NCBI RefSeq assembly: GCF_000210295.1
Contig: NC_026744.1
Span: 4,292,617 to 4,356,616 of the forward strand
Direction: 5' to 3'
DNA length: 64,000 bases
Source: Trypanosoma brucei gambiense DAL972
Lineage: Eukaryota; Euglenozoa; Kinetoplastea; Trypanosomatida; Trypanosomatidae
This document shows, one piece after another, positions 50,646 to 62,400 of the stretch. The notes under the pieces were generated by a model, which had not been told where the DNA came from, did not search any database, and saw nothing but the letters and a program-made list of their open reading frames with translations. A program made the position numbers and the translations under genes. The stretch's first letter is position 1. The number at the start of each line of letters is the position of its first letter.

Positions 50646-51086
50646 TTACTCCGTGATGAGCTTTTCACTTCCGGGGATTGAAACAGGTCCAGCGTAGTGG
50701 TGCTTAGCCATCGCACCAGGTTTATTGCGCGAGAGCAAGACCATTTCCTCTGCATATTTATCCGAGGCCCAGCGAGGCACCTGCCAGCCAGGGAAATAAT
50801 AGGCGCATTGCAATGCCTGAAACCAGTCAACATTAGAAATCATGACAAATGCAGCGAGAGCTGAAGGGATGCTGAGCACAGCGTTGCGCAGCACTATACG
50901 TGTGGCGCGATTGTGGAAGTGACCGTATTGAATGAAGGAAGACCACATTCGACCACCAAACCCACCGCAGACGGTGATCGGGTAAAAGTTGCTGTACGGC
51001 GCCATCCATGTCACCTTGTTCCAGTTGATTCCCAAGAAGTCACCGGCGATAACACGGGCGGGGAGTGAAGCCTTTGGAGGTGCCAT
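50646..51086 (-). CDS. Small membrane protein of unknown function, possibly mitochondrial
   Basis: Not recognised. A 146-residue protein: basic start MAPPKASLPARVIAGDFLGI, aromatic segment WMAPYSNFYPITVCGGFGGR, one likely membrane helix at about residues 82-103 (VLSIPSALAAFVMISNVDWF), a WQVPRWASDKYAEEM segment and a polar C-terminus. Small size, a basic N-terminus and one span with many aromatics recall accessory subunits of mitochondrial respiratory or ATP synthase complexes of kinetoplastids, but no specific family is supported. The frame starts with GTG at 51095; ATG 51086 is used. Confidence 0.75.
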   Translation of the reverse strand: MAPPKASLPARVIAGDFLGINWNKVTWMAPYSNFYPITVCGGFGGRMWSSFIQYGHFHNRATRIVLRNAVLSIPSALAAFVMISNVDWFQALQCAYYFPGWQVPRWASDKYAEEMVLLSRNKPGAMAKHHYAGPVSIPGSEKLITE

Positions 51087-52066
51087 GAGGACCACGTGAG
51101 ATTCTTCCTTTTGCTTTAATTTGTCTTTGTCTACTACACCTATATAATGTATACGCAGCTAACTCCTTTCCTACTTTCTTGTACTCCTCCTCCTCCCTTT
51201 CCGTCGGTAGTGCTTTGCTCTGTTTAGTGGAGATTCCTGCCGCAAGGTAAGGCAGAGATTCTTCACAGAAACAGATATATATTTATATATATACTTATAT
51301 GTGCGTACTTGTGTGTGCTTTCGCTATGGTATCTGCAGTAATCCAATGAGTTAGTTCACGACCGGGTGGAAACAGGAAAAACGCAAAGAGCATTAGGAGG
51401 AAAAGCAGAGCAATACGATGCGGCTGAAAACACAAGAGAAGGAAAACCAACCAATTTCTATTCAAGACGAAGTGGCTCGCCACTAAGGGGCAGGCGGATA
51501 AACACGTCCATCCAACGCGATGCAGAAGCCACAGGAAACGGGGGAGACGTTTAACCCATGATAACTCCCCTAAAGAGGTGTCAACATGGAACACAGCGCA
51601 ACCGACTTCAAGTCCCCTCACCACAAACACATAAACACCGTTACGTACATATATTTGTTTATATTTATTTATATGTCAGCAGTAACGGTGCACGCCAGCG
51701 GCGTGAATGCGCATGCGCCTCTCTTCACTTCCCTCAGGTCCCTCAAAGGTCCCGTGCCTGTTTGGAAGCGTTGATGCCCACCCTGTGCAGTAAACAGTAG
51801 CGGAAGCAAATTTTCCCCTTCACCCTCCCTGGTGATCATGCCGGCCATTTAATAGTAGGTCATTTACACAAGAGAGTGCGATAAATATGTGGCACACCCA
51901 AAGTAACATGGACACACAACGTCGAAAATAGGGAACAAAAAAGTAAAAAAAAAACAGCACAACATTAATCACCACCTCCGATATAAACGGAATTGTAGAG
52001 GGAGCAAAAAATGAAATAAACTAAAAATACAAGGGGGAAGGGGATCACCCCTTTGCCTATTACCGT
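51087..52066. other. Intergenic region
   Basis: No supported gene in 1 kb. Short TA-rich runs lie near 51277-51300 and 51645-51675. Frames on both strands near 51295-51630 lack good ATG starts. Confidence 0.6.
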
Positions 52067-52429
52067 TTAAGTGCTACTTTCCCCTGTCCAATGACCGGTG
52101 CCGTGCAAATAGTCATAATCCACAGCGTCATCCTCATAATCCACGCCTACCCACACCTGTTGTTGCCTTCCGAGCACCCGTCCCATTGGAGTCACGATGC
52201 TGTCGACTATTGGCCTCATGAGAGGGAAAGGAAAGAAAAGGGTGCCTGGGACCTCACCTCCCGTGTGGCCCAATACAGCAAATACAATAAACTGGCAGAG
52301 CACAGCAAAGAGTACGAGCAAAAAAAACTCGAAATTATTGAGAAGTGCATGAAGAACAGGCCCAGGGGCTGGTAAAGATTCGGTCGACCCTAATGAATGC
52401 GCGGCAGAGTACCCGGTTGAATAATTCAT
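52067..52429 (-). CDS. Small single-span membrane protein, unknown function
   Basis: Not recognised. A 120-residue protein: a polar N-terminus (MNYSTGYSAAHSLGSTESLP), a strong membrane helix at about residues 33-54 (FEFFLLVLFAVLCQFIVFAV), a Gly/Pro-rich stretch (FPFPLMRPIVDSIVTPMGRV) and an acidic, tyrosine-containing tail (DYEDDAVDYDYLHG). Start is ATG 52429, preceded in sense orientation by T-rich DNA and several AG dinucleotides. Coding status is likely because length, composition and position in the array fit, but it rests on one reading frame. Confidence 0.6.
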   Translation of the reverse strand: MNYSTGYSAAHSLGSTESLPAPGPVLHALLNNFEFFLLVLFAVLCQFIVFAVLGHTGGEVPGTLFFPFPLMRPIVDSIVTPMGRVLGRQQQVWVGVDYEDDAVDYDYLHGTGHWTGESST

Positions 52430-52802
52430 GTCAAATGCGAACTACTCGCGCTAACCTCCACTACCCAGTACTTCTCGTTGGAGCAAAATTTGAAACAAAA
52501 ACAGACGGCTGTTAAGTAAATATAGTACCCAAAGTGTCCAGGTTATTGCGGAGGGTGACATGCAGAATAAGAGGGGAAATTCACTGAGAATTAAGAGATA
52601 AAAATTAACTAACAACAGAATAAACAGGATCGCTATGTACTGTGATAAAATGTGAGAAACAGTCAATAAGCATTTAGACAGCGGTAGAGCAAGAGAAGGC
52701 GCTACCTCAGCACACACACAAAAAAAAAACAACAACAAAGAGCGACGAGGGTCAACGGGAGGATATCTCGAAGAAACGAGAAAAGTCAAGCAAAGCTACC
52801 AC
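52430..52802. other. Intergenic region
   Basis: No gene seen; a hydrophobic minus-strand frame here has no usable ATG. An A run lies near 52721-52732. Confidence 0.6.
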
Positions 52803-55800
52803 CTATGGCTTGTGTTTACCGTGACGTCCCACTGATATTGGGCGGTAACCACGCCGCCAACGCTGGACATCCTTTTCCCAGTCGTTTACAGCGCTACCGT
52901 CAACAGCAGCCCCTAGTGAACGCAGCACCTTTTCCATCCGCTGCATCCGGCGCTCGTGTTGCAGCTCAGCTTGTCTTCCAAGTAAACTATGACCCTTCCC
53001 AGTCGTAAGTCCATCGTCCTCATCACCCTCGCCATTATATTGGTAATGGGAGGAAGAGGAAGGTTCCACCTCGTACTCGTCATCCTGCATCGTCGCTTCT
53101 GGAATGTTGTCGCGGTACGTTGGGTCCCATATATCTGCTGGGTAACCGAGCTGGCGCAATAAATACTGCAACGCATCGCTTATGGCCACCACACGCTCCC
53201 TCAAGACACTGTGCTCATGCGGTGTCATGCCCTCTATCTTGAAGACAATAAAAGGACTCCGTGTAGAAGCATCGTAGCTCATATTCGCAGTCGCCACCAG
53301 AACTAACTTACGCAACTCAGCCTGCAAATCCTCGTGTAACTCCATTTCATGTGATTCCACCGAAGAAAAGGGCTCCGGTACCTCCACCCTTAAAAAAACA
53401 GTGCAACTGCCTTTTGCCAACAAGTTACCAACATCGGCTAACGTGTTTGTGGCACCCCGCCGAGCATCTTGCAACTCACGAAGACGCATTGAAGTAAGGT
53501 TTCCGGTGTGTAACAGCTCAATCACGGCAACGGCTGGGATCCACAGCACCCGCGAGATGCGATGCTCTTCCCTCACAGAATCACACAAGGCAAGCGACAA
53601 CAACGTACCACTGAGCGAAGCACGTACCATAACACTATCCCCACCCTCATTAGGGCGTCGATGAATTGCAGGGCATTCATCCACCCGAATACCGTACTTT
53701 ACGACTCCACAACCCGCTTCGTGATTATTTCGACTGTCAAGCATATCCACAACACGTTTCACCGCAACCGTACACGCTACGCACCCACTATTAACGCTTT
53801 CATTGTTCTCCCCTGATATGCAGCAGAGAGTCAGCCCCCAATGCTCACGCAAGTGACCCAAATCGCACCACGGGAAAAAGGTATCCGTAAAATGAACCTC
53901 GGAATTAATTTCACCCGTGGGAACGGATCCCGGAGTGTCTGCGAAAGTTGCAGGCAAAACACGGTTAGGACTTGTGCGCACTTCAATAACGCAAACGTAA
54001 CAAACATCCTCCACAGCACTTAGCGGATCACTGCGCCACGAGCAACGAGCAACATCAGCAACAATACGATCATCACAGTACGAGGGATCCTGCTCTGGCT
54101 GGCCGCCCTCCAGTGGAACCCAAGACCGTAGCCCACTGCGCCCTCCAGATATAATCGAAGACAGTGAAGTTAATGCATCAGTATCAAATGCTTCTTTGTC
54201 CTGCACACCTTCTAGTGGTTGAAAGGGTCCCTTGTCATCCTCTGGAAGTGGAATGAGGTGGTAAACGCGATCGGAGCTTTCGCGAGAAAGATCAGTAAGC
54301 ACAGATGCCACTACCGCCTCGTTTTCTAGGGGATTCAAACTGTGAGTCGCGTACACAACACGCCCACATCGCGGATTTGCGTACTGCAGGGCTTGCATCA
54401 ACTCCGACCGCAGGTAATGGAAAAGTTTGTTGACTCTCGGACAGACAGACACAAACCGGTTCACCACAGCATTTCCCTCCCCCTCCTCCTCCCCCTCCAT
54501 GGCACCACTAACACCTAGTGCATAACGGGGCTTGCAACCGTCGGCGGTTGTATCTGGGCAGCACAGTACATAATTGCAGTTGCCACGTAACCCCTCATGT
54601 ACTTGACGCGGAGGGGCTCGTAGCAACACGTGACCCTCAACACCAGCGTGATAACCCGTGCTAAACTGCAATTCAACCGCGCCACTCCTCAAACAACCCT
54701 CTGCGCTGCTGTTGGCCGCGGGGACGTCTTCCTCATCTGCCCGAGCACTGACATGACACTTGCGGCTTGCCACACTGCTCGTACCCGAACCAACCACACA
54801 ACCAACCTTACGGTTTGGAGGCACTAATGAAATAACGACATATCCTACACTACTTTCCCCTCCTTCACTGGGATACGCCATGTAACTAGCGATGTCTTTA
54901 CTGTAAAAACGCTCAGACATGCGGTACGATCGGCTAGACATGTCAAGAATAATCTGCGTATCAGCGACAGCACTAGTGACTCTCAACAGCAAAGGGATCA
55001 ACACACCCAAAAGATCTGAATCAACAAGTGTATCGGCAGCCACCTGTCGCTGCAACCAATACATGTGACCAATCGTCAAAGGTGAGCTCTTCATTACTTG
55101 GTGTACACCACTCACCTCTGGGACGCATGATATCTCATCCTCCAGGAACGACGCCAAACTCGCCGCTTCACGAGAGGTGGTTTCCGCTCCCACCATGTCA
55201 TCTTGCCGCTGCGCAACGACGCACTCATTAACCGGAACACCTGCAGGTTCATTAGGCGGTAGAGCGGAGGGAGGATTCGATGTGTTAAGAAGGGCCATTG
55301 GGTCGCAAGTGGATTGGCGGGGAAATAATTCTGCAGAAAAGAGCAGCGGATGAGCGGGGTGTTGTGTGAACACGGCTCCGCGGCCCGAACTCTGAGCACT
55401 TTGTGCGTGCCGAAGCAACTGCCAGAGGGTCACAAAACGGACAAATGGAAAAGCGGAGTTCACAATGAGCAAAAGACCCGGTGGTCCCGTCATGATGTCA
55501 ACAAGACGTTGGCCCTCTGCCCCCGTTACCAACCCCTGCCGCTCGTAATATTCAGCGAAAAAACGGCGATGAGCATCTCGGGCTTCCTCCGCTCGTTCCT
55601 CATCCGACTCAATGTTCGCTTCCATAACATTCTCCACATCAACCTCCGTATCCGACGTTAACGCCAGCTCCTCGAAAAAGTGACGGGCAAGTTGCATGGT
55701 GGAGACCGTCCGCTCAACCGCGTCGTCGGCGTCTTCCTGAGCTAAAAAAGCAGCCGCTTCATCATCATTAGCGAAAGAGACGCCCTCCACGAAGCCACCG

Positions 55801-56009
55801 GCGTCACGATCAACAGGATTGGGAATTAAACGTACTGGACGGGCGTTGGTCCACTCACCGCGCAGTAACTCACGGCGGTCTTGCGGAGTCATCCGCCCGA
55901 TATCGCCCCAACCGTGACGTAGCGAGGCAGAGGGCATGTCAGTAATGGAACGTGGGATTCGGCGACTTCCACCGCGTTGCAACAACATCAAATGAGTGGT
56001 ACGGATCAT
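52803..56009 (-). CDS. Large protein of unknown function, possibly mitochondrial
   Basis: Not recognised. A 1068-residue protein. The start MIRTTHLMLLQRGGSRRIPR is Arg-rich without acidic residues and looks like a mitochondrial leader. Then come WTNARPVRLIPNPVDRD, an acidic helical zone (about 75-150), a hydrophobic segment GLLLIVNSAFPFVRFVTLWQ (about 175-195), a long mixed alpha/beta body with scattered cysteines, an acidic stretch near 1010 (YNGEGDEDDG) and a helical basic C-terminus (ERRMQRMEKVLRSLGAAV, RWRRGYRPISVGRHGKHKP). No catalytic motif was recognised. ATG 56009 sits 10 bases after a predicted splice acceptor, which supports this start. Confidence 0.82.
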   Translation of the reverse strand: MIRTTHLMLLQRGGSRRIPRSITDMPSASLRHGWGDIGRMTPQDRRELLRGEWTNARPVRLIPNPVDRDAGGFVEGVSFANDDEAAAFLAQEDADDAVERTVSTMQLARHFFEELALTSDTEVDVENVMEANIESDEERAEEARDAHRRFFAEYYERQGLVTGAEGQRLVDIMTGPPGLLLIVNSAFPFVRFVTLWQLLRHAQSAQSSGRGAVFTQHPAHPLLFSAELFPRQSTCDPMALLNTSNPPSALPPNEPAGVPVNECVVAQRQDDMVGAETTSREAASLASFLEDEISCVPEVSGVHQVMKSSPLTIGHMYWLQRQVAADTLVDSDLLGVLIPLLLRVTSAVADTQIILDMSSRSYRMSERFYSKDIASYMAYPSEGGESSVGYVVISLVPPNRKVGCVVGSGTSSVASRKCHVSARADEEDVPAANSSAEGCLRSGAVELQFSTGYHAGVEGHVLLRAPPRQVHEGLRGNCNYVLCCPDTTADGCKPRYALGVSGAMEGEEEGEGNAVVNRFVSVCPRVNKLFHYLRSELMQALQYANPRCGRVVYATHSLNPLENEAVVASVLTDLSRESSDRVYHLIPLPEDDKGPFQPLEGVQDKEAFDTDALTSLSSIISGGRSGLRSWVPLEGGQPEQDPSYCDDRIVADVARCSWRSDPLSAVEDVCYVCVIEVRTSPNRVLPATFADTPGSVPTGEINSEVHFTDTFFPWCDLGHLREHWGLTLCCISGENNESVNSGCVACTVAVKRVVDMLDSRNNHEAGCGVVKYGIRVDECPAIHRRPNEGGDSVMVRASLSGTLLSLALCDSVREEHRISRVLWIPAVAVIELLHTGNLTSMRLRELQDARRGATNTLADVGNLLAKGSCTVFLRVEVPEPFSSVESHEMELHEDLQAELRKLVLVATANMSYDASTRSPFIVFKIEGMTPHEHSVLRERVVAISDALQYLLRQLGYPADIWDPTYRDNIPEATMQDDEYEVEPSSSSHYQYNGEGDEDDGLTTGKGHSLLGRQAELQHERRMQRMEKVLRSLGAAVDGSAVNDWEKDVQRWRRGYRPISVGRHGKHKP

Positions 56010-56019
56010 TTTTTTTTAC

Positions 56020-56070
56020 CTGCAGCAGCAGCAGCAGCAGTTATAGAACAAAAAAAAAAGAAAAAGAGAA
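56020..56070 (-). promoter_or_regulatory. Predicted spliced-leader acceptor containing a CTG repeat
   Basis: In the minus-strand sense, a T/C tract (TTTCTCTTTTTCTTTTTTTT) runs into a CTG hexamer repeat ending CTGCAG; the AG lies at 56021-56020, 10 bases before the ATG at 56009. The (CTG)6 run sits between the T tract and the AG. Confidence 0.65.
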
Positions 56071-56296
56071 AGTACCTTCCCCCTCCCTCCCTCCCTTCCC
56101 CCTTGAAGAGAGGACAAAAAAAGAAAACTCCGGTACCTCTAAGCGTTGTGAAGCACGCTGCAGAGGGGGAGGAAACGAGGGGAATACTAACGAAACGTGT
56201 GTACCACCTCTGATATGGTTGTCAACTACTACTCAATGGACAGCGTAATGAAAGTAGAAAATTAAAGAAATTAAAGAAATAGCTGGACGAAAAACC

Positions 56297-56318
56297 TGTG
56301 TGTGTGTGTGTGTGTGTG
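56297..56318. repeat. (TG)11 microsatellite
   Basis: Perfect TG dinucleotide run on the plus strand. Confidence 0.95.
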
Positions 56319-56571
56319 AACAATTTCATCAAGTGAGTGAATTAAATAATAATTGAATGAATGGCAGAGAATAGATAAGAAATGACAATAGCACGTCACT
56401 AAGCGACTTAATGAACAGCTCTGCCACCAAACACATGCGGGGACCTCATTCCAATAGGGTAGCACGACAAGATAACAAACGCATCAGCATAAGCAAATAG
56501 CGTGATGTAGCAACAGTGACTGTAAGGAGGACCGGGTAAAAAAAAAATAGAGAGAAAAAAGTCAAATTCCC

Positions 56572-56868
56572 TCACTTCGTGAGCTCCTGTATCACAACAA
56601 GCAAGAATTCCTCGTGGCATTTGATAATAATTTCGTTGTTGAGGGATCGTACTCGCACAGCATCAAGAGACTCATCCGCACTAAACAAAAGAGCAGCATC
56701 ACGCGCGAGGTCGGCTGCCATGTTGCTGTACGCCACGGCACGGTTTCGATCCAAGTCTTGAAAACTATCACGGATTGGTTCACCATTGCGGTTGCACACA
56801 ACAGCGCCTGCAACACCTTTCGTATATGTAATGAGTTCCAGCACACTTTCCACGCGCTCACTCGTCAT
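56572..56868 (-). CDS. Dynein light chain, roadblock/LC7 type
   Basis: A 98-residue protein spanning the whole roadblock/LC7 fold: a first helix (RVESVLELITYTKGVAGAVV), the CNRNGEPIRDSF turn (family: xxxdGxxixst), the central helix YSNMAADLARDAALLF, the strand LDAVRVRSLNNEIIIKCHEE, then FLLVVIQEL. These proteins are dimeric light chains of cytoplasmic or flagellar dynein. The length is exactly that of the family. The upstream frame to 57018 adds 50 low-complexity, Cys/Val-rich residues from a GT repeat and does not start with ATG near a splice site; ATG 56868 is clearly the start. Confidence 0.94.
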   Translation of the reverse strand: MTSERVESVLELITYTKGVAGAVVCNRNGEPIRDSFQDLDRNRAVAYSNMAADLARDAALLFSADESLDAVRVRSLNNEIIIKCHEEFLLVVIQELTK

Positions 56869-59392
56869 AATGACAGTTGACACGACTCTGCTGAATACAA
56901 TTACGTATAAATATATGAATATGTGTTGGTATTCTAATGCGTGGTGGCACACTAACAAACAAACAAACAAACACACACACACACACACAACTTCAATTTT
57001 GTTCAGTTTCACCCACACAGTTACCTCTGCAATAGGGAAAAAGGTGCAATCGGGTCTTGTATTTTAATTCCCCTTTGATCCGTTAATACGGATTTCGCTG
57101 CTTCTTTTATTTTTTTTAAAAATTAAAGTTCGGTCTCTTCCTTTGATTCCCTCAAGTTGTTTTTTTTTGTTTGTTTGTTTCCCCTGCTTGAATCTTACTT
57201 TATGTAGTACCTTTCCATGGAGTTAAATGAGGAGTTTTTTTTAAATAAAAAAAAAGGAGAAGCGAGGAGCAAACAAACAAACGAAATAAGATTGATTCAG
57301 CCAAACCACATGATGCAAAAGGCACGTAATGGGAAAATATGACAACAATAATAAACTAAAAAAATATATAAATATATAAGAAAGGAGATGAATAATAATA
57401 ATAATATGCTCATGCCAGTGATAATGCTGCAGACACTTTGAGCACAACATTCTACATTGCTGTTTCTTTTCCTTTTTTTTTGTGTATGTGGGGCGGGGTT
57501 TCCTTGTATTTTCCTTCTCTTTGTTGTTGTTTTTGCTTTTATGTTCTCCTCTTATATTTATTTTTCCTTCCTTTTTAATTCATTTTGAAGGGAAATAAAG
57601 AGGAAGTGTACTTTTCTCTTTTCGTTTCTTTTTGTTTTTTTTTGTACAAACTTTTGTACCCACCAAAAACTAAAAAAAAACAAGGATTAAATAAAACCCA
57701 CCGGCATGAAGAACGATGCGCTACGCTGCTTTCTGATGCTTGTGTGTTCGTGTTGGTATATATATATATATATATGAGAAAGTGGGAGGTGGTGGGACAC
57801 TTTTTTTTTTTTTGTGTGTGTGTATTCTTTTTATTATTTCATTTGTGTATTTTTTTTTTGAAATTTTTTTTAAATTTAAATTTTATTTTTCTATTTCATT
57901 TTATATTTTATATTTTCTACAAGTGTGAGCGGCGCCGCTTTTAAATTTTCCCCACACTCAAAAACATATATTCCCATCTTTTATTGCACCATCATTATTA
58001 TAATATACCACCATTAACACAAACACCACCACCCTTCACACACTAGCGAGAAAACAAACAAACAAATATAAATATATAAATGTTTATTTGTTTTTATTTT
58101 TATTTATATATTTATCTATATATGCTTGTGCAAATAATAATTTTTTTTTTATTAAAAAAGGAAAAGGGAAGAGGAAAAGTATTTGTCAACGAGCGTAGGG
58201 ACGAAAAAAAAAAAAAAAGAGGTACACAGGAATAAAATTCAAAAGGAAGGAAAAACTTCTGCAAGAAAAAAAGGGGAAAGTAATAAAAACAACAACAACA
58301 ATAATAATAATAATAATAGTGCTAAAAAGAAAGGGAAGCGGAAGAAGGAAGAATTTCGCATGAAAACGCAGAAGTGCAACACGAAACAAATCAAAGCAAC
58401 CACAAAAAAAAAAAAGCAAGCCAAAGAGCGAATACATCAGAAAAAGAAAAAAGAAAGAGGAGAATTTAAATAATAACAATAATAACAGACGCACGCGTAC
58501 CATAACGGGAAAAGAAAAAAAATTGAGAAAGCAAAGACACACATAACGTTTGTTGCGACATTTTGTTTTTTTTCTTTTTTCTTCTTTTTGAAATAATAAA
58601 CACTGATAGCAGCGGATAAAAGAAAAAGGAGGAATCCTTATTTTATTTATTGTTTGTTTGTTTGTTTTCCTTCCCTTTTTAATTTAATTATTGGGGAGAC
58701 GGAGTGAACTCTGATAGCCCCTACAAACGGCGATGTTGCAGAAATAAAGACCTTTTTTGTTTTTCTTTTCATTTTCTTCTTTTAGATTTCCACTATATCT
58801 TCTCAAACCGTATGCAAAATAATTCTTTTCTTGGTCTTCTTCATTTCAGCGACATTTCTTCCACTTTTTTTTCTTTTTGGCTTTTCTCTTTTTATTTTAT
58901 TGTATTTTATCTTTTTTCTGATTTCGCCTTTTTGTGTGTTTGTTTTATTATTGCTGCAGCAGGTAAGAAGAAGAGTGAACTGAGTAGAGTAGACATCACG
59001 ACACAAAACGATAATAACAATAAAAACAACAACAACAACAACAATAATAATAATAATAAAACACCGGAGGCAACAACGCAAAGAAATGGAGGAGGCCAAA
59101 AACAAAAAAAAAGTAAACACTGCGCAAACCTTCCACCCATTCAAGCATCCAAAAAAACAACAACAACATAAATTTATACTTGTTTATATAAATAAATATA
59201 TAAATATATCCTCTTTTTTTTTAAAAAAAAAACATTCTAATGATACGTGCCATCAAAGCATTCTCGTATATTTCTTATGCACAATGATATCATGACTTCA
59301 ACATTCAGTTGCAGGTGAATGTCATCTCCCCCTCTTTTTCTATCCTTTTTTTCTTTCCTATTATTATTATTATTTTATTTTTTCACTTTCTT

Positions 59393-59427
<35 letters not shown>

Positions 59428-62400
59428 TTGTATTGCCGCGTTTCATTTCATTCCTTTTCTTTTCTCTGCATCCTTTTTGTTGTTGTTGTTGTTTTCCTTT
59501 TCAATTTCATTTCTTCGGTAATTGTGTTTAACCGAAAGTAATGTAGGAATGAAAGAACGGATGGAAAAAGAATCCGGCAGTAAAGAAGAGGAAACACTCC
59601 ACCAGCGATAACATGAACAATAATAATAATAATAATAATATAAATATCGACAGATCTCAGGGAGAAACGGAGATAAAAAAGAAAAACGCAAAGAAAAAAA
59701 GAAAGAAGGACGGGGAAGATCGATTTAGACATTATTATTATTATTATTTTGCACGGCGGCACGGTATACACCTTCAAAATCCACACATGTAACTTGACTA
59801 TTGAAACAAAAAACAAATCAAAACAAAAAAAAAAAAGAACGCAATTCAGAATTCCACGTCCTTCACTCAGTCAGTGGCTTTTATTTGTTATTATTATTTT
59901 TTGTTTTTTTTTTGCAGTTCTGTTGCTTTTTGTTTTTTCTCTCTCTTTTCTCCTTCCTTTTTAAAAAAAAATTTGCTCCTTTTAAGTACTTTTTGTTTAA
60001 TTGCATTTGCTACTGAAGCCAATAAATTTTTCTTTTTTAAAAAAATACTACATTAGAAATAAAATATTCAAAACAAAAAATAAAATGATACAAAATAAAG
60101 ACGACTTTACTTTTTTTTTCCCCCCTCCTTCTCCTTCTCTCCCTTGTTCCGTCTTGATTTCCACAACAACAACAACAACGTAAAACTTAAAAACAAAAAA
60201 AAACACTATCGGGAACCGTTTTCTTTTCTTTTCTTTTCTTTTTTCTTTTCGTTGTTATTGTTGTTTGTTGTAGTTGTTCTCTCCCTTCTTTTTGAGTTTT
60301 CAATTTCCTATTAATATCTCCCTTTTCCTTTTTCATTTCTTTTTTTTTTTAAAAAAGAAAAGGGAAATTAAAACACCCTCTCGTGTTGTCATTATTATTA
60401 TTATTATTATTATTGTTACTACTACTGTCCCCTTCATAACATCACCTCCTTTAAAAATTAAAGACACAAAAATGTCACTCGGCTTTTCTTGTGTTTATTT
60501 ATTTATTTATTTATTTCTCTTCTTTTCCTCTGTTACTGTTACTTTTAGAAAATAGGAAAAAATGAAGGGAAAATTTGTTGTTGTTTTTCAAAAAAAAAAA
60601 AAAAGATTCTTTTATACTTCAGCAATTTGAAATATCCACGATAATTCGCTTCCGTGGTTCATATTGATTTGTCTTCACATAAATATTTATGTTTATTTTG
60701 TAAGCGCTTCAGCGTGTAGACACGAGAGATGTACTCATCATCACGCTCATTCTTCACTTTACACTTTATATATATATATATTCCTTTAAAATAATTTCAG
60801 TCAATTTTAAACATTATTATCATCATTATTATTATTGTCATTATTATTATTACTGTTATGATTTATCACCACTCTGTAATAGTAGTAGTAGTGGTAGTAA
60901 TAATAATAATAATAATGATAATAATAATAATCATAATAATATTGATGTCATTGTCATTTGCCTTTAATTCCTGCACACTTATTCACTCACTTACTCATTT
61001 ATTGTTTATATCCTCCGGTACTCTCTGCTTCATCATATATATAAATATATAAATATTTAACTTTTTTTTTCAAATATTTATATGTATTTGTGTGCATTTG
61101 CGTATGTGTGCGTTTGGGTGTTCGTGTTTACCGCCAGCTTTCAAATATAATATATATGCTACACATTTCCTTCCATTAATTCCTTTTGCTTTTGTCCCTT
61201 TTTTTTTCTTTTTTTTCCTTTCTTTTTTGCTGTCATTTTCTAAAGGGAAGAAATCAAAAAAAAAATTGTTTGTCATTTCACCTGACCACTGATTTGATTT
61301 CGTATATTTTGATTTCATTATATATATATATAGATATATATGTTGTTGTCTTTGTTTCCTTCTTTTTTTTTTTTAGTAATGCATTTTCCTTATATATATA
61401 TATATATATATATAAAGTAATTATAAGAAGAACAATCATAAATAAACAAATAAATAAACGATGAAAAGATATTATATTTCAAACCAACAGAAAAAGAAAA
61501 AAAGAAAAAAAGAAAAAAAGAAAAAAGAAAAAAGGAAGAGGAAGAGGGAAATGAGAAGTGGAGAACAGAAAGGTAAAGACAGAAGTAATAGAAAAATAGA
61601 TATGAAACAAAGGGAAACAATAAACAACAAAAACAGTAGTGAATCGAAGAAAGAAAGTAAGTAAGAAAGGAAGGAAGGAAGGAAGGACAAGAAAAAAAAA
61701 GAGGGGGAAAGGGAAAGCCAATCAATCAATAAATTAACAGTTAAAAATAATTATAAATAGTGATTAAATAACAAAAAAAACAAAAAGAAACAGAAAATAA
61801 AAAGTTATATCATATCATATAATTTTATATAATAATGGTGGCGAAGACCCGGAGAAAAAAAACAAAAAAATTGAGAATGTGTCCAAAAAAGAAAAAACAA
61901 GAAAGGAAAGAAAAGGAAGGAATACCAGTAAGGGAAACTTACGTAAATAACACCTTCACTCACCCACACCTTGAAGCACATCGAAGAGTCCAACAAACAC
62001 ATTAAATGCATAAATATAAATATAAAAATATATACGTCTTTTGTTTTTTTTTCTTCTTTCCTCTTTATTTGATTGTTTGTTTATACGTTTACGTCCGTAC
62101 ACGCGCCTGTGTGAGGGTGTGTAATCTTTTTTTCTTTTTTTTTTTTTAAAATTATTCTTTCTTTCTCTTTCTCTTTCTCTCTCTTTCTCCCTTTCTTTTC
62201 CCCTACCCCCTCCTTTTAAACTTCTTTTTCTTTGTCTTATTGTTTTTGTTTTTGTTTTTGCTGTTGTTGTTGTTTTGTTGATTTTTTTTAAAAATTTTTT
62301 CTTTATATTTATATTTACGTGTTTGTTGGACTCATATAAATATGTGTACATATATTTGGTGTGTGCTCGCATGTTTGCATGCATGCATGCGTGTGTTTTG

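Larger units (their letters stand above)
56010..56571. other. Intergenic region
   Basis: No gene seen. It holds the splice acceptor at 56020-56070 with its (GCA)6 run (56022-56040), CCCT-rich DNA near 56076-56103 and a (TG)11 run at 56297-56318. Confidence 0.7.

Noticed and set aside
57585..62384. Many frames of 60-160 codons in the low-complexity island
   Set aside because: They are Phe/Leu/Ser- or Lys/Asn-rich translations of T- or A-rich simple sequence.
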